Positions 29,807 to 38,117 of a DNA stretch of 64,000 nt are shown here, piece after piece. The notes below the pieces were generated by a model. That model ran no database searches, was not told where the DNA came from, and saw nothing but the letters and a program-made list of their open reading frames with translations. This DNA comes from Nitrospira sp. (GTDB taxonomy: Bacteria; Nitrospirota; Nitrospiria; Nitrospirales; Nitrospiraceae), in assembly GCA_036984305.1 (NCBI GenBank), contig BQWY01000001.1, positions 744,001-808,000 on the forward strand. The letters are read 5' to 3'. The first letter of the stretch is position 1. The number at the start of each line of letters is the position of its first letter. Both the position numbers and the translations under genes were made by a program.

Positions 29807-29935
29807 CAGGTTGCTGAAAAACGCCCCCAACTGCGTTCTCGGTCACCTGCCTCCTTGCGACGTACCGAAAAGCGCGTACGCCTCAGTCGCCAGGCTCCCT
29901 GCGGCCTTGTTGGATGACGCTTTTGAGCAACCTGC
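29806..29935. repeat. MITE/REP-like 130-bp element with terminal inverted repeats
   Basis: The left end GCAGGTTGCTGAAAA (29806-29820) is mirrored by TTTTGAGCAACCTGC (29921-29935) with one mismatch. Internally there is a CGTACC...GCGTACGCC partial palindrome and CTCCCTGCGGCCTTG. The pattern matches a dispersed noncoding repeat that I recall from Nitrospira genomes (recollection, not a search). The open frame 29778-30059 across it is an artefact of the repeat. Confidence 0.7.
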
Positions 29936-30000
29936 GGGACCTAATTTAGCCTCGGGGTCCGCACTCCCTGCGGCCTCGCTGAAGGCCATTTTGAGCCTCC
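29936..30000. repeat. Partial second copy of the right half of the repeat element
   Basis: The stretch around CTCCCTGCGGCCTCGCTGAAG followed by ATTTTGAGCCTCC aligns with CTCCCTGCGGCCTTGTTGGAT then CTTTTGAGCAACC in the preceding element. Only the right half is recognisable, suggesting a decayed tandem insertion or slippage. Confidence 0.5.
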
Positions 30001-30022
30001 GGCGGTCGAGGTCTGGGTCGCA

Positions 30023-30110
30023 AAGGTTTCAAATAGCCGCTCTACAACCTTGCAATTAGCCGATACATAACATTGCAATCAGCCGCTGCCTAAGGTTACG
30101 ATTAGCCGAC
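30023..30110 (+). repeat. Four 23-bp tandem repeats abutting a start codon
   Basis: Units start at 30023, 30046, 30069 and 30092; the first three are 23 nt and the last is 19 nt before the ATG at 30111. The shared core is TTGCAATTAGCCG-like (variants TTTCAAATAGCCG, TTGCAATTAGCCG, TTGCAATCAGCCG, TTACGATTAGCCG). Spacing of about two helical turns would suit a DNA-binding protein, but function is unknown. Confidence 0.65.
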
Positions 30111-31358
30111 ATGCCTGGCGAGCGATTGTACACGCGTTACGCAGAGCCGCGGCTCAAAGAGGCCTTGGCGGATAGTCCTGTCGTTCTCGTTCATGGACCG
30201 CGCCAGTGTGGAAAGACAACGCTGGCACGTATGGTTGGAGAGGCGCTAGGGCAGACTTATTTTAGCCTTGACGACGACGTGATACGAGGGGCAGCTGAAG
30301 CCGACCCCGCAGGTTTTGTGGCAGACCTGCCAGATCGCGTCATTCTCGACGAGGTCCAACGAGCACCGCAACTGTTCACCGCTATCAAATTAGCTGTAGA
30401 TCGGGAGCGTAGGCCAGGACGCTTCCTGCTCACGGGCTCATCCAACGTTTTCTTGTTACCCAAGCTTGCGGATTCTATGGCAGGGCGGATGGAGATACTT
30501 CGGCTTCATCCTCTGGCCCAGTGTGAACTGGAACGACATATTTCCACGTTTCTTGATGCCTTGTTTAACGCCACATTCACCGCGAAAAAATGGGGCCGCC
30601 TGGGAAAGGGGTTGGCTGAGAAAATTGTCGGTGGAGGGTACCCTGCGGCGCTCGTTCGCCCGACGAGCCGCCGTCTTGCTGCCTGGTACCGCGATTACAT
30701 CGATACCATTGTCCAAAAAGACGTGCGCGACCTCGCTCGTATCAGCTCGCTGGAAATTTTGCCACGATTGCTGGCGGCCGCAGCCAGTCAAACCGCGCGA
30801 TTGCTCAACGTCAGTGACCTGGCGGCTCCCTTTCACGTGAGCCGCCCGACGGTACAAGACTACATGACCCTCCTCAAGCGGGTATTCGTGCTCGAGGAAC
30901 TTCCCCCCTGGCATACCAATCGGTTAAGCCGACTGGTCAAGACGCCCAAATTGCACCTCGGAGATACGGGGGTCGCCTGCACGCTGCTCGGGGTCAATGC
31001 GTCATCGTTGTATGATGATCGGAATCTACTTGGGCAGTTAACCGAAACGTTTGTGTATCAAGAAATGCGACGGCAGGCGAGTTGGTACGAGGAAGATGTG
31101 CGCTTTCATCACTTCCGCGACAGGGATGGGCTGGAGGTGGATATGGTGCTCGAAGGTGAGGGTGGTAAGATTGTCGGCGTCGAAGTGAAAGCCTCCGCGA
31201 CCGTGACGTCGGCCGACTTCCGAGGTCTGCGAAAGCTCAAGGGCGCGAGCGGGAAGAGGTTCAGTGCGGGTGTGGTGGTGTACGACGGGGAATCCAGCGT
31301 TGGTTTCGGGGACGGTCTGTTTGCGGTACCGATCCGAGCGCTATGGGAGATTCAATAA
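30111..31358 (+). CDS. AAA_14 / DUF4143 family ATPase
   Basis: 415 aa. An N-terminal AAA_14 P-loop domain with Walker A GPRQCGKTT (about residues 29-37) and Walker B RVILDEVQ, a winged-helix-like middle, and a C-terminal DUF4143 domain (LHLGDTGVACTLLG, then the restriction-nuclease-fold-like DGLEVDMVLEGE...VGVEVKAS). Such proteins are widespread in mobile or defence-rich regions; their biochemical role is not established. No Shine-Dalgarno is visible because the 23-bp repeats run up to the ATG. Slightly lower GC than the neighbours and the flanking repeats suggest acquisition. Confidence 0.85.
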   Translation: MPGERLYTRYAEPRLKEALADSPVVLVHGPRQCGKTTLARMVGEALGQTYFSLDDDVIRGAAEADPAGFVADLPDRVILDEVQRAPQLFTAIKLAVDRERRPGRFLLTGSSNVFLLPKLADSMAGRMEILRLHPLAQCELERHISTFLDALFNATFTAKKWGRLGKGLAEKIVGGGYPAALVRPTSRRLAAWYRDYIDTIVQKDVRDLARISSLEILPRLLAAAASQTARLLNVSDLAAPFHVSRPTVQDYMTLLKRVFVLEELPPWHTNRLSRLVKTPKLHLGDTGVACTLLGVNASSLYDDRNLLGQLTETFVYQEMRRQASWYEEDVRFHHFRDRDGLEVDMVLEGEGGKIVGVEVKASATVTSADFRGLRKLKGASGKRFSAGVVVYDGESSVGFGDGLFAVPIRALWEIQ

Positions 31359-31473
31359 CAATCGAGGAATGCGGTGCCATTGGCCCGACCAGCGCCCGAA
31401 TGAGTCCCAACCTATGGCGGCTCGGGCTTCGCCCTCTCTGCGACAGGAAGGTCAACACTATCAGAGGTGATGT

Positions 31474-31692
31474 ATGAGAGCACAATACGATTTCTCCAAG
31501 ATGAAGGGCGAGCGAAATCCCTACAGCAGCCGGCTCAAGCAGCCCATTACGATCCGCCTCGACAAAGCGACGGTAGCGTATTTCAAGGATCTGGCGACAG
31601 AGATCGGAATGCCCTACCAAAATCTGATCAATCTCTATCTGAGAGACTGTGCGCTCCATCGAAAAAAGCTGGAACTGAAATGGGCGTCCTAA
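31474..31692 (+). CDS. BrnA/CopG-type antitoxin, apparently orphan
   Basis: 72 aa. YDFSKMKGERNPYSSRLKQPITIRLDKATVAYFKDLA is the characteristic start of a family of type II antitoxins (BrnA/CopG ribbon-helix-helix), with PITIRLD forming the DNA-binding strand and PYQNLINLYLRDCA the following helices. AGAGGTGATGT precedes the ATG. The expected BrnT-like toxin, normally directly upstream, is absent: the 115 nt between the ATPase stop and this gene contain no plausible toxin frame. It may regulate the neighbouring ATPase or be a remnant. Confidence 0.8.
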   Translation: MRAQYDFSKMKGERNPYSSRLKQPITIRLDKATVAYFKDLATEIGMPYQNLINLYLRDCALHRKKLELKWAS

Positions 31693-31699
31693 TCAAGGG

Positions 31700-31718
31700 C
31701 CTCCGCAATGCACGGAGG
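31700..31718 (+). terminator. Weak hairpin after the antitoxin gene
   Basis: CCTCCG (31700-31705) pairs with CGGAGG (31713-31718) over a 7-nt loop, 8 nt after the stop codon. There is no T tract, so terminator function is uncertain. Confidence 0.3.
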
Positions 31719-31831
31719 GCAGCGGGTTGTCTGCGGGCCGCGCTGGAAGAGTCGGCTTAAGGTGAATGCGTCAACGCAAGACCTGACCCTTTTTCATAGG
31801 CCCCCACATTGAGGTGGAGGTGGATTCTTAG

Positions 31832-32383
31832 TCAAAACGGGCTGGCTTTGTCCTTGGCGGCGACGAGTTCCTGAAGATGCGCGAAGGCTTTCACGATGCG
31901 TTCGGCGCTGCTGGCGCCACGGAAGAAGATGGAATCGACCCTGACTTGTACGCGTCTCTGTGAGACGTCCCCCACACAGAACGTCAGCTTCTCGATGCAG
32001 GGCGTCTTCCCTCTACAGGTGACCCGCACGCTTTGATACGTCCTGGTTTGGTCGACCTGCTCCGCTCCGCCCTCCTCGATGCTGGCGATGTCGTGAAGAT
32101 CGAAAATCGTCCGACCGATGCGCGATAACCCCGTCCCATGGTTGAGCTCGACCAACCCGAGGTTGGTCCCGGTTGGGATCGCGGCATAGACCTCTGTCGT
32201 AAGGGTCAGGCGTTCGCCGTCTTCGGGGTGACAGCTCGGCGCGCGGACAATTCCCTGCTTGCCGATAAACTTCGTGAGGAAGGTGACGGTTTCGTCCAGG
32301 GACTGGCCGAAGCTCCACGATGGAGCCAGCCCGCCTAGGAGCAGCCCTCCGAGCACTACATTGATCAGTCGGATGTGCGACAT
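31832..32383 (-). CDS. Secreted protein of unknown function
   Basis: 183 aa with a clear signal peptide (LINVVLGGLLLGGLAPSWSFG, cleavage probably after SFG). The mature part has four cysteines (SCHPEDGER, TCRGKTPC, FCVGD), enough for two disulphides. DLHDIASIEEGG and the overall beta-rich pattern do not match a family I know. It is followed by nothing on the same strand and has its own promoter upstream. Confidence 0.7.
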   Translation of the reverse strand: MSHIRLINVVLGGLLLGGLAPSWSFGQSLDETVTFLTKFIGKQGIVRAPSCHPEDGERLTLTTEVYAAIPTGTNLGLVELNHGTGLSRIGRTIFDLHDIASIEEGGAEQVDQTRTYQSVRVTCRGKTPCIEKLTFCVGDVSQRRVQVRVDSIFFRGASSAERIVKAFAHLQELVAAKDKASPF

Positions 32384-32408
32384 TGCGTCATCGTGAGATC
32401 CTCAGCGT

Positions 32409-32437
32409 ACCCTACCGAATCAGCCGTATGGTTTCAA
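32409..32437 (-). promoter_or_regulatory. Putative sigma-70 promoter of the secreted-protein gene
   Basis: On the minus strand TTGAAA (32437-32432), 17 nt, TAGGGT (32414-32409), about 25 nt before the ATG at 32383. Confidence 0.45.
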
Positions 32438-32512
32438 TGGCGAGACGATGGTCGGACAGGTTGGGGAAAAGTGCTCAATGCACGGCGGAGCGTGCCGGTT
32501 TTGGTTTGCGCG

Positions 32513-35500
32513 TCATGCCTCGGCATACCAGGGGCCGGTTCCTTCGAAATTCGTGGCCTCGTGTTTGTCGGTGCTCTCCGGGGACAATAGGTAGAGCGTG
32601 GCGACCGTGAAGGTCGCGACGCCGAATTGTTCCTCCACTAAACCACGCAAGAGATACGCTCGGTCGGTGGCGAGCAGGTGACAAGAGCGCCGGTAGACGT
32701 CCGGAAAGAGCGTGGCGTCGTACAGCGCGGTCGTGTCTTCGAACGTAGCGAATTCCATCAGAAGCCCGTCTTTGGTTTCGACGGCTTTCTCCGTGACCAG
32801 CACGCCGACCATTGTGATGCGGCGGCCCACATAGGCCGGCATGGCCGAGGCGGGGACCCAGTCGATCCGACGGAGTTGAGGGTGGTACAGCTCCAGCGGA
32901 TGGCGGCTGAAAAGCAGCCCCAAGGTTTCCATCTCATGGGCTAGTTTGCGCCTCAGCGGATAGTCGTCGGGCACCGGCAGATTGACGGAGCCCGCGCGGG
33001 CGCCGGCATAGAGCCGCCAGAGCAGGGCGGGTCTGGTCAGCTCGCCGGCAATCGAATCGCAACAGCCCGATCGCACGAGCGAACGGGCGTGGCGGGTTTC
33101 CATTGGCACGCGTGCGAGGAGGTCCTGAAACGAGTGGTAGACACCGTTGGCCGTACGCTCCTCGACGATCTTTTTGCCCACGGTTTCCGGGAAGGATTTG
33201 ATCTGCATCAGTCCGATCCGGATCGTGCGGTCGCAGCCCGTGTAGGCCCATTCGCTGGCGTTCACGTCTGGCGGCGCGATGGTCAGGCCCATGCGCCGGG
33301 ATTCCGACATATACGCGTAGGCGGAATAATAGCCGCCCTGGTTGCTGATCACCGCGGCCATGAACTCCGCAGGGTAATGCGCGCGAAGATAGGCCGATTT
33401 GAACGAGACCTGCGCATAGCTCGCCGAATGCGGCTTGCAGAAGCTGTAGCCCGCGAAACTCAAGATCATCTGCCAGATCTGCACGATGGTGTCCGGGTCG
33501 GCGCCGTTCTTGGCCGCGCCTCGGCAAAATTGATCGCGATAATCCCGGAGCTGTTTTTCCTTGTGCTTCTTGCTCAGCACTTTTCTGAGTTGGTCCGCGT
33601 CTTCCACCGAAAAGTCCGCCAGCGCCATCGCCACCTTCGTGACGTCTTCCTGATAAACCATGATGCCGTGCGTCTCGTCGAGAATGGTGGCGAGCCGCGG
33701 GTGCCATGGACGATACGGGGCACCCTGCGCGCGGCGGACGAATTCGTCTACGAAACGGATGGCGGCCGGCCGGACCAACGACGAGACCATCACCAAATAT
33801 TCGAAGACGTCGAGTCGGGCCTTCCGATCGGGCGGCATGCCGCCCCAGAGTTTCCTCAAGAGCGAGCGCGTGGCCGGCGATTCAATGTAAAAACAACCCA
33901 TGGTATTCCCCTGCCGGATCAGCTCCTGCGTGGCCGAATCGGTCAGCGGATTCCAGGCGGCATACTCGATGGTGCGGCCGGTGTTGTCCGCCACGGCCCG
34001 GAGCGCGTCGCGAATGACGGCGAGCGAGCGGTTGCCGAGCAGATCGATCTTGACGAGGCCGGCCTCTTCGGTTTGCTCCTTTTCCCATTGAATGACCGGC
34101 ACGCCTTTCGCGGCGATTTCGACCGGCACGTAGCGGCGAATTTCGTCCGGCACGATGACGACTCCGCCGCAATGGAGCGACAGGTGCCGGAGCCGGCCTT
34201 CCACGCGTACGGCTGCACGCAGGATGTCCGGCCACGGCTCCCGCAGTGCGAGCGACCGGCTCACGCGCTGCGCCCAGACGTCGGCCGTCGGCGGTCGATC
34301 GAACGTCACGAAGTGCTGGCGCCGAAGAATCAATGACGATACCCGGCCGATTTCCGTCGCGGGGATGCCATAGACCTTGGCGACCTCCCGAATGGCCGCG
34401 CGGATGCCGAGCGTATTCTGGTTGGCGACCATGGCGGCTTGCGACGCGCCGTAGCGTGTGAAGACCCAATCGAGAATGTCGTCGCGTTCGTCCCAGGGAA
34501 AGTCGATGTCGATGTCGGGCGGGTCTTTCCGGCCAGGATTCAAGAACCGCTCGAAAAACAGATTGTGCCGAAGCGGATCGACGTGGGTGATCTCCAGGCA
34601 ATAGGACACGATGGAGGCGGCCACCGATCCACGACCGCAGGTCCGCGGCGCCTGGCGGACGATCTCCTGCACGACCAGAAAATAGTCCGCGAAGCGCTTG
34701 TCCTGGATGATCGCCAATTCGTGCTCGATGCGCGCGCGGATCGTCGGCGAGACCTCGCCGTAGCGCTTGGTGGCTCCGGCATAGGTGTGCTCGCGCAGCA
34801 ACGTGAAGGCCGCCTCGCTCGAGAGTTGGCGAAACGCGGGGAAAATCGTCTCGCCGAAGCGCCAATCGGTATGGCACGTCTCGGCGATATGCGAGGTGTG
34901 CTCGATCGCCTCCGGGCAATGCGGGAACTGCCGTGCCATCCGCTCGGGCGGCATCAGCCAGTGCGTCGGCCGGCAGCAGGCCGAGGCGGGGAGGCGCGAG
35001 AGCGTCGTGTTCAACGCGATCGCGCGCAGCAGGCGATGCACGGAGAACTCGTCCGGCCGCACGAAATGCACGCGATTGGTGGCGACCGGCGGCAGGTGTG
35101 CGCGACGGCTGAACAGGAGCGTCTGATGCATGGCCGGTCCCGGCGTCAACTCGACATAGAGATCTTCCCGTGAATCGTTCGCCCAGGCGGCCAGCGCCGG
35201 TTCGTCGTCGCTCAGCACGATCACGCCGTCGCGATGCCGGGCAACGGCATCGATAAACGAAAAGCCGGGATCGCTGTGACGCGCCGACAGCAGGCGACAG
35301 AGGTTGGCGTATCCTTCGGGGGTCTTGGCCAGCAAAACGGCTCGGTGCGACTCCGTGGTCAGCTCGGCGCCGAGGATCGGCCGAAGCCGCGCTTGTCGCG
35401 CGACCGTGAGAAAGCGCACGGCGGTATAGAAGCCGTTCGTATCCGTCAATGCAAGCGTCCGCGCGCCATGCGCACGCACCGCGTCGCACAGAGCCTGCAG

Positions 35501-35563
35501 CGGCGACACGCCCTGCATGGGCGAATACTCAGAGTGGACGTGCAGGTGGACGAAGGGCGGCAT
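32513..35563 (-). CDS. dnaE2: Error-prone DNA polymerase DnaE2 (ImuC)
   Basis: C-family polymerase alpha subunit of the mutasome used in SOS mutagenesis and lesion bypass. The 1016-aa protein begins with a PHP domain (VHLHVHSEYSPMQGVS). The palm domain carries the catalytic aspartates in PDIDIDF (about residue 350), and the FAGYSFCKPHSASYA stretch lies in the fingers region, followed by HhH and OB domains. It lacks the C-terminal extension of replicative DnaE. The start overlaps imuB by 35 nt, so the two are translationally linked. A replicative DnaE is excluded by context and length. Confidence 0.92.
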   Translation of the reverse strand: MPPFVHLHVHSEYSPMQGVSPLQALCDAVRAHGARTLALTDTNGFYTAVRFLTVARQARLRPILGAELTTESHRAVLLAKTPEGYANLCRLLSARHSDPGFSFIDAVARHRDGVIVLSDDEPALAAWANDSREDLYVELTPGPAMHQTLLFSRRAHLPPVATNRVHFVRPDEFSVHRLLRAIALNTTLSRLPASACCRPTHWLMPPERMARQFPHCPEAIEHTSHIAETCHTDWRFGETIFPAFRQLSSEAAFTLLREHTYAGATKRYGEVSPTIRARIEHELAIIQDKRFADYFLVVQEIVRQAPRTCGRGSVAASIVSYCLEITHVDPLRHNLFFERFLNPGRKDPPDIDIDFPWDERDDILDWVFTRYGASQAAMVANQNTLGIRAAIREVAKVYGIPATEIGRVSSLILRRQHFVTFDRPPTADVWAQRVSRSLALREPWPDILRAAVRVEGRLRHLSLHCGGVVIVPDEIRRYVPVEIAAKGVPVIQWEKEQTEEAGLVKIDLLGNRSLAVIRDALRAVADNTGRTIEYAAWNPLTDSATQELIRQGNTMGCFYIESPATRSLLRKLWGGMPPDRKARLDVFEYLVMVSSLVRPAAIRFVDEFVRRAQGAPYRPWHPRLATILDETHGIMVYQEDVTKVAMALADFSVEDADQLRKVLSKKHKEKQLRDYRDQFCRGAAKNGADPDTIVQIWQMILSFAGYSFCKPHSASYAQVSFKSAYLRAHYPAEFMAAVISNQGGYYSAYAYMSESRRMGLTIAPPDVNASEWAYTGCDRTIRIGLMQIKSFPETVGKKIVEERTANGVYHSFQDLLARVPMETRHARSLVRSGCCDSIAGELTRPALLWRLYAGARAGSVNLPVPDDYPLRRKLAHEMETLGLLFSRHPLELYHPQLRRIDWVPASAMPAYVGRRITMVGVLVTEKAVETKDGLLMEFATFEDTTALYDATLFPDVYRRSCHLLATDRAYLLRGLVEEQFGVATFTVATLYLLSPESTDKHEATNFEGTGPWYAEA

Positions 35564-36740
35564 AGCCCCACCTCACGACGCTGTCACCAAATCGTTCGCG
35601 CACGCGATCCAACGCGGCGGAAAGACGTTGCCGTCGCAAGCCGGCGGCCTGTTCGGGTGACGGCTCCGGAGCGAACAGCGGGAGTTGCTCCGACGGCGAG
35701 CCCAGTGCTTCCGCCCGGAGAACGAGCGTATGCAGGCGCACCCGACGTCGGAACGCGGTGAAGACCAGCGTGCTGATGGTGCCGGCCAAGTCGTGCTCCC
35801 AATACGTCGGAGCGGCCAACGTCCGGTGGGCGGAACGCTCGGTGTGATCGCTATGCCGAAGGGTCAGCACGAGACGGCGACAGACACGCTGTTGCTGGCG
35901 GAGGCGGCGGCAGAGTTCTTCGAGCAGTTCGGATGCGTGTCTCAGGACACTCTGGTCGTCGATCTCGTCGGGATCGAGCGAACGGGCGCATTCCATCGAC
36001 GGTTGTTCGATCGCCGGCTGGACCGGTGAGGGATCGATGCCGATCGACCATTCGTGCAACACCTTGGCCGCCGTCCCGAGCGCCAACTCGAGATGAACGA
36101 CGGACGTGCGGGCGATCGCGCCCAGCGTCGCAAGGTTCAGGTCTTCCAGCGTCGCGCGGATCTTCGAGCGATGGCCCGGACTCAGTCCCGGTAAGAGCGT
36201 GGTCGGAAGCGGCTCGAGAAACGTCGGTTCGGAGCCCGGCCAGATGCTCACCAACTGCGAGGGTTGGCCCAACGCCGTGGCAGCCAAATGCGAGACCAGC
36301 TTATTGCCGGCAATGCCGATGATGCCGGCTAAACTCTGGCGGGTATTGATCTCCCGCTCCAGTCTGGCAGCCGCATCGACCGTGCGGCCGTACAGTCTGT
36401 CGGTGCCGGTCAGGTCGAGATAGAAATAGCCGGGCAGGACCGGCTCCCACACCGGCGCAAAATGCGCGACAAGCCGTTGCAGGTCTTGGTGGGCGGTTCG
36501 TGTGCGCCGGGGATCGGGCGGGAGAATGCGCAGCGCGGGGCAGAGTCGTTGAGCCAGATCGACGGCCATCCCGGACACGACGCCGTCGGAGACGGCTTCC
36601 CGGGATGCCTCTATGAGCCGGGCGCGGCGCGTATGCGTCGAGGCGATTGCCACCGGCTTAGTGCGAATGGACGGATCGGCACGCCGCGCGATGGCGATTT
36701 CGAACGAAGGGATTTGGACGCACAAAATTCGGCGATCCAT
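35529..36740 (-). CDS. imuB: Mutasome Y-family polymerase-like protein ImuB
   Basis: 403 aa Y-family homologue that bridges DnaE2 to the sliding clamp. The N-terminal strand reads ILCVQIPSFEIA where active polymerases have a catalytic Asp, and the SIDEA-type motif is replaced by FYLDLTGTDRLYG, so it is presumably catalytically inactive, as known for ImuB. QLPLF near the C terminus is a good beta-clamp binding motif. ATG 36740 is preferred; GTG 36752 is possible. imuA, usually the first gene of this cassette, is not present beside it. Confidence 0.88.
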   Translation of the reverse strand: MDRRILCVQIPSFEIAIARRADPSIRTKPVAIASTHTRRARLIEASREAVSDGVVSGMAVDLAQRLCPALRILPPDPRRTRTAHQDLQRLVAHFAPVWEPVLPGYFYLDLTGTDRLYGRTVDAAARLEREINTRQSLAGIIGIAGNKLVSHLAATALGQPSQLVSIWPGSEPTFLEPLPTTLLPGLSPGHRSKIRATLEDLNLATLGAIARTSVVHLELALGTAAKVLHEWSIGIDPSPVQPAIEQPSMECARSLDPDEIDDQSVLRHASELLEELCRRLRQQQRVCRRLVLTLRHSDHTERSAHRTLAAPTYWEHDLAGTISTLVFTAFRRRVRLHTLVLRAEALGSPSEQLPLFAPEPSPEQAAGLRRQRLSAALDRVRERFGDSVVRWGYAALRPPARPL

Positions 36741-36805
36741 ACCACGCACCACACGGGAGACCGGGCGGAGAGCCCGATGTCATCAATTCGCAAACCGCCA
36801 TGAAG

Positions 36806-36822
36806 TGTAACCAATGGTTACA
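36806..36822. promoter_or_regulatory. Perfect palindromic operator candidate (LexA-type) before imuB-dnaE2
   Basis: TGTAACCAATGGTTACA: 8-bp perfect inverted arms about one central base, 66 nt upstream of imuB. It overlaps the -10 region of a minus-strand promoter with a consensus TTGACA. imuB-dnaE2 cassettes are LexA-controlled in studied bacteria, so an SOS box is the natural reading, but the LexA motif of this lineage is not known to me. Confidence 0.55.
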
Positions 36823-36842
36823 ATAAAAATATGCCCTGTCAA
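36815..36842 (-). promoter_or_regulatory. Putative imuB-dnaE2 promoter
   Basis: On the minus strand TTGACA (36842-36837), then 16 nt, then a weak TAACCA -10 (36820-36815) inside the palindrome. The consensus -35 with a -10 buried in an operator is what a tightly repressed gene would show. Confidence 0.45.
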
Positions 36843-36864
36843 GCACGTAGAAATGAGAAAGCGA

Positions 36865-36899
36865 AAGGAGCACAATGCGGGCATTGTAAGGTGCTCCTT
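36865..36899. repeat. Bulged hairpin in the divergent intergenic region
   Basis: AAGGAGC and ACAATGC (36865-36878) pair with GCATTGT (36881-36887) and GCTCCTT (36893-36899), leaving a 2-nt loop and a 5-nt bulge AAGGT. It sits in the 366-nt gap 36741-37106 between the imuB operator and the methyltransferase promoter; the rest of that gap shows no gene. Confidence 0.5.
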
Positions 36900-36997
36900 C
36901 CAACCGTGATCGATTGGCTTCGTGCCCGCTGTGCGGGACTGTGAAGAGATACATACACATCTGGGCCGGATCTTATTTCGTCGATTGCCCGCCGTCG

Positions 36998-37026
36998 TTG
37001 AGTCAACGGGGAGGCTGCGGTATCGA
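36998..37026 (+). promoter_or_regulatory. Putative promoter of the methyltransferase gene
   Basis: TTGAGT (36998-37003), 17 nt, TATCGA (37021-37026), about 80 nt before ATG 37107. The -10 is weak. Confidence 0.35.
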
Positions 37027-37106
37027 TTGTGAAGCCTCGCCGCGTGCAGTCGTTGAAGTCGAAACGCGTCGCCTCGACCCGCCTTCATGGAGGAAAGGAG
37101 GTCCCC

Positions 37107-37940
37107 ATGGATTCCGTCATCTCGTTGGAAGAAACGGTGCTCCGCACGCTCTCCGACAACGACGAAATGTATGCATGGGATAAGCGAGTGCCGGACTGGT
37201 ACTGGTATGCGGGTCAGTCGGCGATTCGCGCCGTGGAACGCTGTCTCCATGCGGTGAACATGCCGCATTCCGCTGTCCGGCGAATCCTGGATCTTCCGTG
37301 CGGCCATGGCCGCGTCTTGCGGTACTTAAAGGCTGCGTTCCCGCACGCCACCTTGACGGCCTGCGATCTTGTGAAGGACGGCGTCGATTTCTGCTGCGCC
37401 ACCTTCGGCGCCATGCCGATCTACTCACACGAAGATGCCCGACGCATTCCTCTCGAGCGCGAGGCGTTTGACTTGATTTGGGTGGGATCGTTGCTCACGC
37501 ACTTGAGCGCGGATCGGTGGTCAGGATTGTTTGACTATTTCACCGCAAGTCTTCGGCAGGGTGGCGTGCTCGTTTTCACCACAGGAGGGCGGCACGTGTA
37601 CCGGCAAATCAAGGGGTTGGAGGAACCTTACGAATACTATTTGCCGTATTGGAGGAAGACTGTCGCGTTGTATGACTTCGAGCAAACAGGATTTGGATAC
37701 GGGGACTATTGGCAGACGCATTATGGAATATCGATCGCCGACCCGAGTTGGGTCTTTGCCAAGCTGGCACAGCATCCCGAATTGAGACCGGCCTACTTCC
37801 AAGAACGTGGGTGGTGTGAAACCCAGGACGTATATGCCTGTGTGCGCTCCGCTTGTCCGAGGACCTGCGCCGTTGCCACCCCGGCGTCGCTGTATCTGAA
37901 GCATCGATTGCGGGAAATCTTGAAGCCCAGAATGGAATAG
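37107..37940 (+). CDS. Class I SAM-dependent methyltransferase
   Basis: 277 aa. Motif I is ILDLPCGHGRVLRYL (about residue 60), followed by TACDLVKDGVDFC as motif II and FDLIWVGSLLTHLSADRW as the post-motif region, the standard Methyltransf_25/11 layout. ATG 37107 follows an ideal AAAGGAGG 5-6 nt upstream; the open frame back to 37029 is unlikely to be used. The C-terminal 100 residues (Tyr/Trp-rich) are specific and may bind substrate, which cannot be identified. It stands alone between the imuB operator and rpsF. Confidence 0.82.
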   Translation: MDSVISLEETVLRTLSDNDEMYAWDKRVPDWYWYAGQSAIRAVERCLHAVNMPHSAVRRILDLPCGHGRVLRYLKAAFPHATLTACDLVKDGVDFCCATFGAMPIYSHEDARRIPLEREAFDLIWVGSLLTHLSADRWSGLFDYFTASLRQGGVLVFTTGGRHVYRQIKGLEEPYEYYLPYWRKTVALYDFEQTGFGYGDYWQTHYGISIADPSWVFAKLAQHPELRPAYFQERGWCETQDVYACVRSACPRTCAVATPASLYLKHRLREILKPRME

Positions 37941-38117
37941 TTGCTTCCCAAGGCATTCCGGGAACGCCGATTCCGGTGCCATCTTCTTGGTCCCGGGGTG
38001 CCCTGACATCTCCTATCCCTAATGCTTCGAGGATGTCGGAACGGCCAATAGCCGTCCGCTTCATTGACTCTCCGGCGGGGGCTATGTTACGGTTCCCCGA
38101 ATCGAACGGCCTCACGG

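Noticed and set aside
29778-30059. 93-codon open frame after ychF
   Set aside because: It is the translation of the inverted-repeat element and its partial copy.
30023-30110. CRISPR array
   Set aside because: The 23-bp units are contiguous, diverged and without spacers, and there are no cas genes.
32470-32500. Terminator between dnaE2 and the secreted-protein gene
   Set aside because: A GCACG/CGTGC stem exists, but the T-rich side faces the wrong strand for dnaE2 and no plus-strand gene precedes it.
33882-35489. 535-codon minus-strand frame overlapping dnaE2 in another frame
   Set aside because: Extremely Arg-rich product, same strand but out of frame with a polymerase that has intact motifs.
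36783-37307. 174-codon minus-strand frame across the imuB/methyltransferase gap
   Set aside because: It crosses the palindrome, hairpin and the antisense of the methyltransferase start; no ribosome binding site or domain.
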